Assembly: GCA_032250585.1 (NCBI GenBank)
Contig: JAVVFH010000109.1
Coordinates: 1-11,015 of the forward strand
Source of the DNA: JAVVFH01 sp032250585
GTDB taxonomy: Bacteria; Pseudomonadota; Gammaproteobacteria; Xanthomonadales; SZUA-36
Direction of reading: 5' to 3'
DNA: 11,015 bases
Shown: positions 1 to 8,711 of the stretch, piece by piece
How the letters are laid out: the number at the start of each line of letters is the position of its first letter
Numbering within the stretch: the first letter of the stretch is position 1
Made by a program: the position numbers and the translations under genes
Notes under the pieces: model-generated
What the model was told of the DNA's origin: nothing
Databases searched by the model: none
What the model saw: only the letters and a program-made list of their open reading frames with translations

Positions 1-333
1 CCCGCCCAGCGAGTTGCCGGCCAGGTGGAAGCGTGCATGGCCCAGATGATCCATCAGCGCGAGGGCGTCGTCGGCGAAATCCGCCATGCCCCGGGTCGCA
101 TCCACTTTGACGGCCGCGCCGGCGGCGCCGAAGCCGCGTTGATCAGGCGCGATTGCCAGGTAGCCCGGCGGCAGCGTCCGCATCGTTTCCTCCCACCAGG
201 TGGCGGAGGAGAAATTGCCGTGGATGAACAGCACGGGAATGCCGTCGTCGGGGCCTGCAAAGAGCACCCGCGTCGCGAGGCGGCTGCTGGTAACGGTTGC
301 GGCGCGGATGCCGGGCAGGGTGGGAACGCTCAT
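1..333 (-). CDS. Alpha/beta hydrolase, partial (N-terminal 111 residues)
   Basis: The gene reads leftward from the ATG at 333 and runs off the left edge, so only the N-terminal half is present. Visible alpha/beta hydrolase landmarks in order are the oxyanion-hole segment VLFIHGNFSSATWW (about residues 34-47), the strand-turn DQRGFG (64-69), and the nucleophile elbow GNSLGG (106-111) with Ser108 as predicted nucleophile. The catalytic Asp and His would lie beyond the window. No signal peptide is seen, so it is probably cytoplasmic. The start lies 7 bases after the TAG stop of the KAS III-like gene, so the two almost certainly share a transcript. No strong Shine-Dalgarno site precedes the ATG, so translation may depend on coupling to the upstream gene. 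The family includes esterases, lactonases, dehalogenases and C-C hydrolases; the substrate cannot be told. The fold call is firm and the reaction unknown. Confidence 0.85.
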   Translation of the reverse strand, partial: MSVPTLPGIRAATVTSSRLATRVLFAGPDDGIPVLFIHGNFSSATWWEETMRTLPPGYLAIAPDQRGFGAAGAAVKVDATRGMADFADDALALMDHLGHARFHLAGNSLGG

Positions 334-340
334 GGCGGCG

Positions 341-1378
341 CTACTTCGGCGGGCCCCACTGGACGATGGCGCCGCCCCAGATGTAGCCGATGCCGGCGGC
401 CAGGATGGCCATCGTGTCACCGGCTTTGAGGCGACCCTGCTCAATGCCGGCCTCGATGTTGATGATGGCGTCCTGCTCGCCGATGTGGCCGATCTCCGAC
501 ATGTAAACGCTTTGCTCCGGGCCAAGTCCGAGGTGCCCGAGCATTTCGGCATGCGCAGACGGCTTGACCAGTGACATGTTGAAAAAGTCGATGTCTTCGC
601 GGGTGAACGCACTGCCGTCGCTCTTGGCATCGGACATCTCCAGCGAGCGGTCGATGCAGGCCAGCCAGTTATTGATCGATACTTCGCCCAGGCGGGCCTT
701 CATCGCCGCGGGCTCGACCAGTCGAAACTTGAAAGCGCCCTCCGCGACGGCCGCGTCGTCGGGGCGCCGCACCGTGCCGCTGGCGGGGATGATCACGTGG
801 CGGCTCATCGAGCCGTCGGCGATCAGGTGCATGCCGAGCACCTGGTTTTCCGGCCAGTCGCGTTTCAGGATCATCGCGCCCGCGCCGGCGCCGATGTTGA
901 ACATGAAGGAGGTGTCGATATCGGCCAGGTCGATGAATTCCGAGTTCGCGTAGCCGCCGCCGACCAATATCGTGTCGATGCCGGGGTCGCTGGCCATCAG
1001 GCCCTTGGCCATCTTCAGCGCCGCGATCGTGGTCGCGCAGCGGTTGTGCACGTCGATGCCCCAGGCGTTTTTCGCGCCGATTTCGTGAGCGAGGTCGATG
1101 GCGGTGGTCCACAGCAGGTACTCGCGCCACTCTTCGGTCGTTCCGAGCACCACGTCGATCTCCAGCGGGTCGATGCCGGCTTTTTCGATCGCCGTGCGCG
1201 CGGCGCGGACGGCCATCTCGTTGGGATGGACCTTTGGATCGAGCACGAATTTACGTTCGATGCCAAGCTTTTCGCGCACCACCCATTCGGGCAAGCCGCT
1301 TTGTGCGGCGATTTCTTCCGCGGTGACGCAGGTATCCGGGAAAAAGGTGCCGGTTGAGACAATGCCCATCGTGGTCAT
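341..1378 (-). CDS. Beta-ketoacyl-ACP synthase III-like (thiolase-fold) enzyme
   Basis: This 345-residue protein is near the usual FabH length. The N-terminus (GIVSTGTFFPD, residues 5-15), the C-terminal GDTMAILAAGIGYIWGGAIVQW (320-341) and the candidate nucleophile Cys114 in DVHNRCATT match the KAS III branch of the thiolase superfamily. Members condense, transfer or hydrolyse acyl-CoA or acyl-ACP thioesters. Two triad positions look unusual: no HQAN-type motif is visible where the His is expected (LVKPSAH, 270-276), and the usual GN motif reads IGHIGEQD (296-303). It may therefore be a FabH paralogue with altered chemistry rather than housekeeping FabH. I chose the ATG at 1378 because AAAGGTAAG lies just upstream and the product then begins at the first beta strand. 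An in-frame upstream ATG at 1525 adds residues unlike the family, and 1369 is a possible alternative. It is divergent from the receptor gene and is followed by a hydrolase in the same operon. Confidence 0.85.
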   Translation of the reverse strand: MTTMGIVSTGTFFPDTCVTAEEIAAQSGLPEWVVREKLGIERKFVLDPKVHPNEMAVRAARTAIEKAGIDPLEIDVVLGTTEEWREYLLWTTAIDLAHEIGAKNAWGIDVHNRCATTIAALKMAKGLMASDPGIDTILVGGGYANSEFIDLADIDTSFMFNIGAGAGAMILKRDWPENQVLGMHLIADGSMSRHVIIPASGTVRRPDDAAVAEGAFKFRLVEPAAMKARLGEVSINNWLACIDRSLEMSDAKSDGSAFTREDIDFFNMSLVKPSAHAEMLGHLGLGPEQSVYMSEIGHIGEQDAIINIEAGIEQGRLKAGDTMAILAAGIGYIWGGAIVQWGPPK

Positions 1379-1390
1379 GCACTTACCTTT

Positions 1391-1402
1391 AACTTGAAAG
1401 TT
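1391..1402. promoter_or_regulatory. Short palindrome in divergent control region
   Basis: AACTTGAAAGTT is an inverted repeat with 5-base arms around a GA centre. It lies 12 bases upstream of the KAS III-like start and touches the proposed -35 element of the receptor promoter. A regulator bound here could affect both divergent genes, but arms this short can arise by chance, and no regulator gene is in the window. Confidence 0.3.
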
Positions 1403-1429
1403 GATTCGTGTTTCATAATCTTGCATACT
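1401..1429 (+). promoter_or_regulatory. Candidate sigma70 promoter for the TonB-dependent receptor
   Basis: TTGATT (1401-1406) and CATACT (1424-1429) are separated by exactly 17 bases, and each matches four of six consensus positions. The stretch is clearly more AT-rich than the flanking genes. Transcription would start near 1436, leaving a leader of about 70 bases before the receptor ATG. This is prediction from sequence only. Confidence 0.4.
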
Positions 1430-1446
1430 TCTACCGGAAAGACAAG

Positions 1447-1485
1447 GTTCTGCGCGCCGCCGGGCCTGCGGAATCCGCCCAGAAC
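1447..1485 (+). promoter_or_regulatory. Possible leader hairpin upstream of the receptor
   Basis: GTTCTG (1447-1452) and CAGAAC (1480-1485) are perfect complements. They enclose a 27-base GC-rich interior that contains a smaller inverted repeat, GCGGAATCCGC. The structure would lie in the 5' leader of the receptor mRNA, ending 11 bases before the ribosome binding site GGAG (1497-1500). It might tune expression or be incidental in GC-rich DNA; there is no U-tract, so it is not a standard terminator. Confidence 0.25.
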
Positions 1486-1508
1486 TCTGAATATATGGAG
1501 AACCCAGC

Positions 1509-3848
1509 ATGCACGGACTTACCAAGCTGAACGACCGTCAACCGGGCTGGCCATCGCGCCTGCCCGCCCTGCTGCTCGCCGCCGGGCTGCCGCTGCTGCC
1601 CATTGCGGCGCTGGCGCAGTCCGACGCGCCGGAACGGCAGTACATTATCGAGGAAGTGTTCGTGACCGCCCAGCGGCGCGAACAGAGCCTGATGGACGTA
1701 CCCCTGTCGGTGACCGCCTACTCGGGCGAGGAACTGGCGCGGATGGGCGCCCTCGACATCATCTCGATCTCCCAGACCACCCCGAACACGACGCTGGAGG
1801 TGTCGCGCGGCACGAACTCGACGCTGACCGCCTTCATCCGCGGCGTCGGCCAGCAGGACCCGGTGGCCGGTTTCGAAGCGGGTGTCGGCCTGTACGTGGA
1901 CGACGTCTACCTCAACCGGCCGCAGGCCGCCGTGCTGGAGATCTTCGACGTCGAACGCATCGAGGTGCTGCGCGGACCGCAGGGCACGCTGTACGGGCGC
2001 AACACCATCGGCGGCGCCATCAAGTACGTGACCCGGCCACTGGCGGATACGCCCGAGTTCAAGGCCCGCGGCCGCCTCGGCAGCGACAGCATGATGGACC
2101 TCATCCTGACCGGCTCCGCGCCGTTGACCGATACCTTCCGGATCGGTGCTTCCATCGCCAGTCTCAACCGCGATGGCTTCGGCGACAACCTGGTTCAGCC
2201 GGGCGTCGAAAATTACCAGAAAGACATCCTCGGGGCGCGCTTCAGTGCCGAGTGGGAGCCTGGCGAAAGCTGGTTCTTCCGCTTCTCGGCCGACTGGATC
2301 GAAGACGACTCGGACCCGCGCCAGGGCCATCGCCTGACGGTCGGCAACTTTTCCGGCGCGCCCATTCTCGACAACGTGTTCGACACCCGCTCGGGTCTCG
2401 ACAACCCCGAGCAGGAAGTCGAGGCCAAGGGCGCCTCGCTGCTCGCCGAGTGGCAGGCCAGCGACCTGCTGACCCTGCGCGCTATTTTCGCCTACCGTGA
2501 CGACGAGAGCTGGTCGCCGATCGATTTCGACAGCCTGCCGGGCGCCGATCTCGACGTGCCGGTGGTCTACGAAAACGAGCAGTCTTCCGCGGAATTCCAG
2601 GCCCTGTTTTCCGGCGAGCGCTGGAATGGCATCGCGGGCTTCTACTACCTCGACGCCAACGCCTTCAACGCCTTCGATGTGATCCTCGGCCTGACCGGCG
2701 ATGTCATCGGCCTGCCCGGTCTGAACAGCTTCACGCTGGGCGACGTGGACACCGAAACCTGGTCCGTCTTCGGCGACTTCACCTACGATCTCAGCGATCA
2801 ATGGGCGGTCTCGGTCGGTGGGCGTTACACCGAAGACAAGCGCAGTTCCAAGATCCTGCGGCAAACCATGATTTTCGGTACCTCGGAATTTTTCGGCGGC
2901 AACGCGGTCCCGATCGCCACCACTTCCGACTTTCAGGGCTCGGAGACCTTCGACAAGTTCACGCCGCGCCTTTCGGTGCAGTGGCGCCCGAACGACGACC
3001 AGACCCTTTACGCGACCTACAGCGAAGGCTTCAAGGGCGGCAGTTTCGACCCGCGCGGCCTGACCAGCAACGCACCCGACCTGAACGGCGACGGCGTCGT
3101 CAGCGAGGAAGAAGTCTTCGCGTTCATGTCCTTCGAACCTGAAGAAGTCGAGAGCCTCGAGTTCGGGATCAAGTCGACGCTGTTTGGCGGCCGGGTGACC
3201 TCGAACCTGTCGCTGTTCCTCGGTGACTACAAGGACGTGCAGGTTCCCGGCTCGGTCGGCGTCGACACCGACGGCGACGGCATCGACGACCAGTTCGTCG
3301 GCATCACCTCGAATGCCGCCTCGGCCGACATCAACGGCGTCGAGTGGGAGGGCCGCGCGATCCTGGCGCAGGACCTCGGGGTCAGCGGCGGCGACCTCGA
3401 ACTCGCCTGGGCGATCGGCTACATCGACGCCGAGTACAACGAGTTCATCGACGCCCTGGGTGAAGACGTGGCCGACGAGCGCGTGTTCCAGAACACGCCG
3501 GAATGGACCGCCGCCGGCACGCTCAGCTACAACCTCCCGGTCAACTGGTTCAACACACCCGGCCGTCTCGGCCTGATGACCACGGTTTCCTTCCGCGACG
3601 ATCACAGCCAGTTCGAGGTTCCCACCCCGCTGCTCGACCAGGACGCCTATACGCTGTGGGACCTGAGCGTGGTCTGGACGGACGACAGCGGCCATTGGCA
3701 GCTCGGCTTGCACGGCAAGAACCTGACCGACAAGGAGTACAAGGTGGCGGGCTACTTCTTCCCGACGCTGGGCCTGGAGAGCACCATCACCGCTTTTTAC
3801 GGCAACCCGCGCCAGTATTGGCTGGACCTGCAGTACCGCTGGTTCTGA
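1509..3848 (+). CDS. TonB-dependent outer-membrane receptor
   Basis: The 779-residue product has a signal peptide with an LLLAAGLPLLP core and probable cleavage after ALA (residue 36). A TonB-box-like EEVFVTA follows (48-54). The plug domain (about 60-175) carries the hallmark RGPQGTLYGRNTIGGAI (155-171), and the rest is a 22-strand beta-barrel ending in an aromatic residue (QYRWF), as expected for BAM-assembled proteins. Such receptors import siderophores, cobalamin, glycans or other bulky substrates using TonB energy. It looks like the large CirA/iron-complex-type group common in marine proteobacteria and sphingomonads, whose members often sit beside catabolic genes. No N-terminal signalling extension for an anti-sigma factor is seen. 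GGAG lies 8 bases before the ATG. Two acidic loops resemble calcium-binding motifs (listed separately). No SusD-like partner is present. The neighbouring permease, dehydrogenase and hydrolases suggest an organic substrate rather than iron, but this is inference. Confidence 0.95.
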   Translation: MHGLTKLNDRQPGWPSRLPALLLAAGLPLLPIAALAQSDAPERQYIIEEVFVTAQRREQSLMDVPLSVTAYSGEELARMGALDIISISQTTPNTTLEVSRGTNSTLTAFIRGVGQQDPVAGFEAGVGLYVDDVYLNRPQAAVLEIFDVERIEVLRGPQGTLYGRNTIGGAIKYVTRPLADTPEFKARGRLGSDSMMDLILTGSAPLTDTFRIGASIASLNRDGFGDNLVQPGVENYQKDILGARFSAEWEPGESWFFRFSADWIEDDSDPRQGHRLTVGNFSGAPILDNVFDTRSGLDNPEQEVEAKGASLLAEWQASDLLTLRAIFAYRDDESWSPIDFDSLPGADLDVPVVYENEQSSAEFQALFSGERWNGIAGFYYLDANAFNAFDVILGLTGDVIGLPGLNSFTLGDVDTETWSVFGDFTYDLSDQWAVSVGGRYTEDKRSSKILRQTMIFGTSEFFGGNAVPIATTSDFQGSETFDKFTPRLSVQWRPNDDQTLYATYSEGFKGGSFDPRGLTSNAPDLNGDGVVSEEEVFAFMSFEPEEVESLEFGIKSTLFGGRVTSNLSLFLGDYKDVQVPGSVGVDTDGDGIDDQFVGITSNAASADINGVEWEGRAILAQDLGVSGGDLELAWAIGYIDAEYNEFIDALGEDVADERVFQNTPEWTAAGTLSYNLPVNWFNTPGRLGLMTTVSFRDDHSQFEVPTPLLDQDAYTLWDLSVVWTDDSGHWQLGLHGKNLTDKEYKVAGYFFPTLGLESTITAFYGNPRQYWLDLQYRWF
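3078..3113 (+). other. EF-hand-like loop in the receptor barrel
   Basis: Codons 524-535 encode DLNGDGVVSEEE. This satisfies the 12-residue EF-hand calcium loop: D at 1, N at 3, D at 5, G at 6, a hydrophobic residue at 8 and E at 12. It would sit in an extracellular loop if the barrel topology is ordinary. Calcium binding is inferred from the pattern only. Confidence 0.5.
3264..3290 (+). other. Second Asp-rich calcium-like loop in the receptor
   Basis: Codons 586-594 encode DTDGDGIDD, the DxDGDGxxD pattern seen in thrombospondin type 3-like and dockerin-like calcium sites. It lies 62 residues after the first loop. It lacks a Glu at position 12, so it is a weaker EF-hand match. Confidence 0.4.
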
Positions 3849-3874
3849 TTATCTGTATGATCGGAAGCTGACCT

Positions 3875-3899
3875 GGGCGCAGCCATTGCGGCTGCGCCC
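3875..3899 (+). terminator. Strong hairpin between receptor and MFS genes
   Basis: GGGCGCAGCC (3875-3884) and GGCTGCGCCC (3890-3899) form a perfect 10-bp stem with an ATTGC loop, 26 bases after the receptor stop codon. It is followed by TCCTGC rather than a run of T, so it is a weak match to a classical intrinsic terminator. It may instead attenuate transcription or protect the receptor mRNA 3' end, lowering expression of the downstream genes relative to the receptor. Confidence 0.6.
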
Positions 3900-3920
3900 T
3901 CCTGCACACTGGACAAGCGC

Positions 3921-5222
3921 TTGGCAAACCTCGGCGAAACCACCATCGACGGCGCTGCCGAACAGGGCGACAGGCTGCTGACGCGCGAGCGTGCCTACGC
4001 TTTGCTGCTGCTGGTCGTGGTCTATACCTTCAATTTCATCGACCGCCAGATCGTCGGCATCCTGGCCGTGCCGATCAAGGCCGACCTGGGCCTTTCCGAC
4101 GCCCAGCTCGGTCTGATGGGCGGGCTGGCCTTCGCGCTGTTCTACACCGGCCTGGGGATTCCGGTGGCCATGCTGGCCGACCGCTTCAGCCGCACCTGGA
4201 TCATGACCGGCGCGCTGGTGATCTGGAGCGGCATGACGGCCGCCTGCGGCCTGGCCGGCAACTTCTGGCAGCTGTTTCTGGCGCGCCTCGGCGTGGGTGT
4301 CGGCGAAGCCGGCGGTGTGGCGCCGGCCTACTCGCTGATATCCGACCTGTTCCCGCCCCACCAGCGCGCCCGGGCGATGAGCATCTATTCCTTCGGCATC
4401 CCCATCGGCAGCGCGCTGGGCATCGTCTTCGGCGGGGTGATCGCAAGCCTGATTGACTGGCGCTTCGCCTTTTTCGCGGTCGGCCTGGCCGGCATCGCGC
4501 TGGCGCCGATTTTTCGCCTGAGCCTCAGGGAACCACCGCGCGGGCGTTACGACCGGCTACGTGAGATCGTTCCGCCGCCAGCCCTGCGGGCGATCTTTTC
4601 CGAATTGCGGGGCAAGCCGAGTTTCTGGCTGATCTCGCTGGGCGCGTCCTGCTCGTCGATGATGGGTTACGGCCTGTTTTTCTGGCTGCCCTCGTTTTTC
4701 GTGCGCAGCTACGACATGAGCCTGCTGAACGCCTCGCTGTATTTCGGGGCGATCCTGCTGATCGGCGGCCTGGCGGGCATCTGGGCCGGCGGCTGGATGG
4801 CCGACCGCTTCGCCCAGGTCAAGCGCACGCGCTACGTAACCATTCCGGCCGCGGCCTTCCTGCTCACCGTGCCCTTCTACCTGCTCGGCATCCTGTCGCC
4901 GACGCTGGTGCTGACCTTTTTCGTGCTGCTGGTGCCGACCGCGCTGGGGCTGGCCTGGCTGGGCCCGGTGATTTCCGTCATCCAGCACTTGGTGCGCCCC
5001 GACATGCGGGCCACGGCCTCGGCGGTGTTCCTGTTCATCAACAACCTTATCGGCATCGGCATCGGCACCTGGGCGATCGGCGCGCTGTCCGACCTGCTAT
5101 CGCTGCGCTTCGGCGACGATTCCCTGCGCTATTCGATTTTGGCCGGTACCCTGTTTTACGTGCTGGCGGCCGGGCTATTCTTCCTCGGCTCGCGCTGGCT
5201 GGAGAACGACTGGGAGGACTGA
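3921..5222 (+). CDS. MFS permease, Spinster-like family
   Basis: This is a 433-residue, roughly 12-helix inner-membrane protein of the major facilitator superfamily. Helix 1 begins near residue 26 and contains YTFNFIDRQIVGIL (35-48), characteristic of the Spinster-like group. The loop 2-3 signature is GIPVAMLADRFSR (79-91), echoed after helix 8 by GGWMADRFAQ (290-299). Transport is expected to be proton- or gradient-driven; the substrate is unknown, but this group is often next to TonB-dependent receptors and catabolic SDRs. The start is uncommon: no in-frame ATG occurs before residue 66, inside the membrane region, so TTG at 3921 (or CTG at 3909) must be used. Only a weak GGA (3911-3913) precedes it. 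The gene lies after a strong hairpin and ends 2 bases before the dehydrogenase ATG, so those two are cotranscribed. An inner-membrane carrier directly downstream of an outer-membrane receptor suggests a two-step uptake route. Confidence 0.9.
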   Translation: MANLGETTIDGAAEQGDRLLTRERAYALLLLVVVYTFNFIDRQIVGILAVPIKADLGLSDAQLGLMGGLAFALFYTGLGIPVAMLADRFSRTWIMTGALVIWSGMTAACGLAGNFWQLFLARLGVGVGEAGGVAPAYSLISDLFPPHQRARAMSIYSFGIPIGSALGIVFGGVIASLIDWRFAFFAVGLAGIALAPIFRLSLREPPRGRYDRLREIVPPPALRAIFSELRGKPSFWLISLGASCSSMMGYGLFFWLPSFFVRSYDMSLLNASLYFGAILLIGGLAGIWAGGWMADRFAQVKRTRYVTIPAAAFLLTVPFYLLGILSPTLVLTFFVLLVPTALGLAWLGPVISVIQHLVRPDMRATASAVFLFINNLIGIGIGTWAIGALSDLLSLRFGDDSLRYSILAGTLFYVLAAGLFFLGSRWLENDWED

Positions 5223-5224
5223 GC

Positions 5225-6025
<801 letters not shown>

Positions 6026-6072
6026 ACGGCCGGCCCCTTTATGCCGTCCCGCCGGGTCGGACCAGGAACCTC

Positions 6073-6981
6073 ATGAATTACAGCGAACACCGCTACCGCT
6101 CGCACGACGGCCTGTCGCTCTACTACCGCGATTACGGCCAATCCGATGACGTGGTGTTGTGCCTGCCGGGCCTGACCCGCAACAGCAGGGATTTTCAGCA
6201 CATCGCTTCGACCCTGGCGGCCGACCCCGTCCGCCCCTGGCGGGTGATCAGCCCGGACCTGCGCGGGCGCGGACAGTCCGAGCACGACCCGCGGCCCCAT
6301 CGCTACCACCCCGGCAGCTACGCGAAGGATATCTGGACACTGGTGGACCAGCTCGGCGTGGGACGCTTCGCCGTCATCGGCACCTCGCTGGGTGGCCTGG
6401 TGGCGATGATCATGGCCGAACAGCAGGCCGGGCGCCTGCGCGGCGTGGTGTTGAACGACGTGGGTCCGGAAATGCCGCCCGCGGTGGTGCGGATCCTGGA
6501 ATACGCCGGGCGGACACCGGCCGTGGGTTCGTGGGATGAGGCGGCCGCCCAGGCACGTCAGCTCTACGGCCTGGCCTTCCCACAGGTTCCGGACGAATTC
6601 TGGGCGGCCTACGCCCGGCTCTCCTACCATGAGAACGAGCACGGTGAGATCGAGCCGCAGATCGACCGCGCGCTCGGCGAGGCCTTGCGCCGGGCGCATC
6701 GTGCCCACGGGCATCTGCAGCGCTTGCGCCGCTGGGGTCTGCTGCGGCGCATCCACGGCGTGCCGATCGACCTGTGGGATGCCTACGCGGCCATGACCAT
6801 GCCGACCCTGCTGATCCGCGGCGCGCATTCCGACATCCTGACCGCGGACATCACGGCGCGCATGCAGGCGCGCAAGCCGGACCTGCAGCTCGTGACGGTG
6901 CCCGAACGGGGTCATTCGCCGCTGCTGGACGAAGCCGAGGCCGCCGGCGCCATCGTCGATTTCCTGCGGCAGCTGGGCTGA
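6073..6981 (+). CDS. Alpha/beta hydrolase
   Basis: This is a 302-residue cytoplasmic alpha/beta hydrolase with a full predicted triad: Ser105 in the elbow GTSLGG (103-108), Asp254 in IRGAHSD (248-254), and His281 in ERGHSP (278-283). The oxyanion segment reads LCLPGLTRN (29-37), with Pro where many relatives have His before Gly. The strand-turn is SPDLRGRGQSE (60-70), and a helical cap spans about 135-235. I chose the ATG at 6073 because AGGA lies 6 bases upstream and homologous sequence (HRYRSHDGLSLYYRDYG) begins there; the open frame extends upstream over the end of the dehydrogenase gene without family features. It is downstream of the dehydrogenase in the same direction and likely the last gene of the run. 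A role in releasing a hydroxyacid from an ester or lactone would fit, but the fold alone does not give the substrate. It is clearly different in sequence from the partial hydrolase at 1-333. Confidence 0.92.
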   Translation: MNYSEHRYRSHDGLSLYYRDYGQSDDVVLCLPGLTRNSRDFQHIASTLAADPVRPWRVISPDLRGRGQSEHDPRPHRYHPGSYAKDIWTLVDQLGVGRFAVIGTSLGGLVAMIMAEQQAGRLRGVVLNDVGPEMPPAVVRILEYAGRTPAVGSWDEAAAQARQLYGLAFPQVPDEFWAAYARLSYHENEHGEIEPQIDRALGEALRRAHRAHGHLQRLRRWGLLRRIHGVPIDLWDAYAAMTMPTLLIRGAHSDILTADITARMQARKPDLQLVTVPERGHSPLLDEAEAAGAIVDFLRQLG

Positions 6982-7011
6982 GTGGGAACACCGGTGCCGT
7001 GGCCGCCGACC

Positions 7012-7770
<759 letters not shown>

Positions 7771-7775
7771 GATTT

Positions 7776-8591
7776 TTACTCCGCTTTGATTGCTCTTGCC
7801 GCCCGCCAGCCCGCAATGATAACGCGCAGGGCCTCCAAACCGTCTGTTAGCGCCGCCGGGCCGGGCTGCAGGATCAGCGCCGACTTGATTTCAAATAGCT
7901 GGCCGTCGCGCACCGCGGGTATGGTTTCCCAGCCGGGGCGTTCGGCCACCCGCTCCGGACGGAATTTCTTGCCGCACCACGAGCCGATGATGATGTCCGG
8001 GGCCCGGCGTACGACCTCCTGCGGATCGGCCAGGATGCGGTTTTTGCCCAGCGCTTCGCGGGCATGCTCCGGAAAGCACTCGCGCCCGCCGGCCAGTTCA
8101 ATCAGCTCGGAAACCCACTGGATGCCGGTAATAATGGGGTCGTCCCACTCCTCGAAATACACCAGTGGGCGTTCCGCCGCCGGCGGCAGGCCGGCGCGCA
8201 GCTTGGCGGCGTGCTGTTCCCAGTCGTTGACCCAGGCCAGGACCCGGTCGGTGGCACCAACCAGCGCCCCGAGCTGAACCATCATGTTCAGGATCTCCTC
8301 CACCGAGCGGTGGTTGAACACGTGGACTTCGACTCCGCAGCGGATCAGTTCTGCCGCGATGTCGGCCTGCAGGTCGGAAAAGCCCAGCACCAGGTCGGGC
8401 TTCAGGGCGAGGATCCTGTCGATTTTCGCCGAGGTGAAGGCCGAAACCTTCGGTTTTTCCCGTCGCGCCTGCGGCGGACGCACCGTGAAGCCGGAGATGC
8501 CGGCAATTCGGTCCTCCTCGCCGAGCAGGTACAGGGTCTCGGTGGTTTCCTCGGTCATGCAGATAATGCGTTTGGGGTAGCGGTCGCTCAT
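7776..8591 (-). CDS. Leaderless periplasmic-binding-protein-fold protein (cobalamin/Fe-siderophore class)
   Basis: The 271-residue product matches the class III binding-protein fold (Peripla_BP_2, as in BtuF and FhuD). The N-lobe opens with YPKRIICMTEETTETLYLLG (5-24), followed by KIDRILALKPDLVLG (56-70) and a long linker helix near 97-135. The C-lobe begins YFEEWDDPIITGIQWVSELIELAGG (145-169), with Trp149 and Trp159 where ligand-contacting aromatics often lie. BtuF-type proteins deliver cobalamin to an ABC importer in the periplasm. Here no signal peptide or lipobox is visible, and the in-frame upstream codons to about 8672 do not supply one, so the protein appears cytoplasmic. No BtuC or BtuD gene is in the window and no cobalamin riboswitch precedes it. 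Related leaderless proteins are annotated as cobalamin-binding in proteobacteria, but their role is unclear to me. It is first in a two-gene operon with an SDR. The ribosome site is weak. The fold call is firm; ligand unknown. Confidence 0.82.
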   Translation of the reverse strand: MSDRYPKRIICMTEETTETLYLLGEEDRIAGISGFTVRPPQARREKPKVSAFTSAKIDRILALKPDLVLGFSDLQADIAAELIRCGVEVHVFNHRSVEEILNMMVQLGALVGATDRVLAWVNDWEQHAAKLRAGLPPAAERPLVYFEEWDDPIITGIQWVSELIELAGGRECFPEHAREALGKNRILADPQEVVRRAPDIIIGSWCGKKFRPERVAERPGWETIPAVRDGQLFEIKSALILQPGPAALTDGLEALRVIIAGWRAARAIKAE

Positions 8592-8711
8592 GTGAACGAG
8601 TTTAACCTGAACCTTGCAGGTTTTTAGCCGACAACATTTATCGTGTATCCTATTGAGAAAAGACTTCCATAATAATTAGCAGGCTTTGCAGACTGATTTA
8701 AGGAGAGAACG
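8592..8711. promoter_or_regulatory. Divergent AT-rich spacer between binding protein and protease
   Basis: This 120-base gap must hold the promoters of both divergent genes. It is AT-rich in its middle (about 8620-8680). A -10-like CATAAT (8668-8673) reads toward the protease but lacks a good -35 at the right spacing, so I call no exact promoter. AGGAGA (8701-8706) is the strong ribosome binding site of the protease. No riboswitch-like structure is evident. Confidence 0.45.
8604..8622. repeat. Small inverted repeat in the binding-protein gene leader
   Basis: AACCTG (8604-8609) and CAGGTT (8617-8622) can pair across a 7-base loop, followed on the plus strand by TTT. The repeat sits 13 to 31 bases upstream of the leftward gene's start codon, so in that mRNA it could mask the ribosome binding region or serve as an operator. 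It is short and may be chance. Confidence 0.25.

Noticed and set aside
1379..1525. Longer N-terminus of the KAS III-like gene starting at 1525
   Set aside because: The added residues have no family similarity, would overlap the receptor start and promoter, and a good ribosome site sits before the ATG at 1378.
1431..3713. A 760-codon open frame on the minus strand opposite the receptor gene
   Set aside because: It is the antisense shadow of a GC-rich gene: no ribosome site, no recognisable domain, and composition typical of reversed codons. The plus-strand receptor explains the region fully.
6982..7011. Bidirectional terminator between the convergent hydrolase and SDR genes
   Set aside because: The 30-base gap has only the short palindrome CACCGGTG without a T-run; not enough to call a terminator.
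8592..8711. Cobalamin riboswitch upstream of the BtuF-like gene
   Set aside because: The gap is only 120 bases, shorter than the usual element, and I see no B12-box-like sequence or multi-stem layout.
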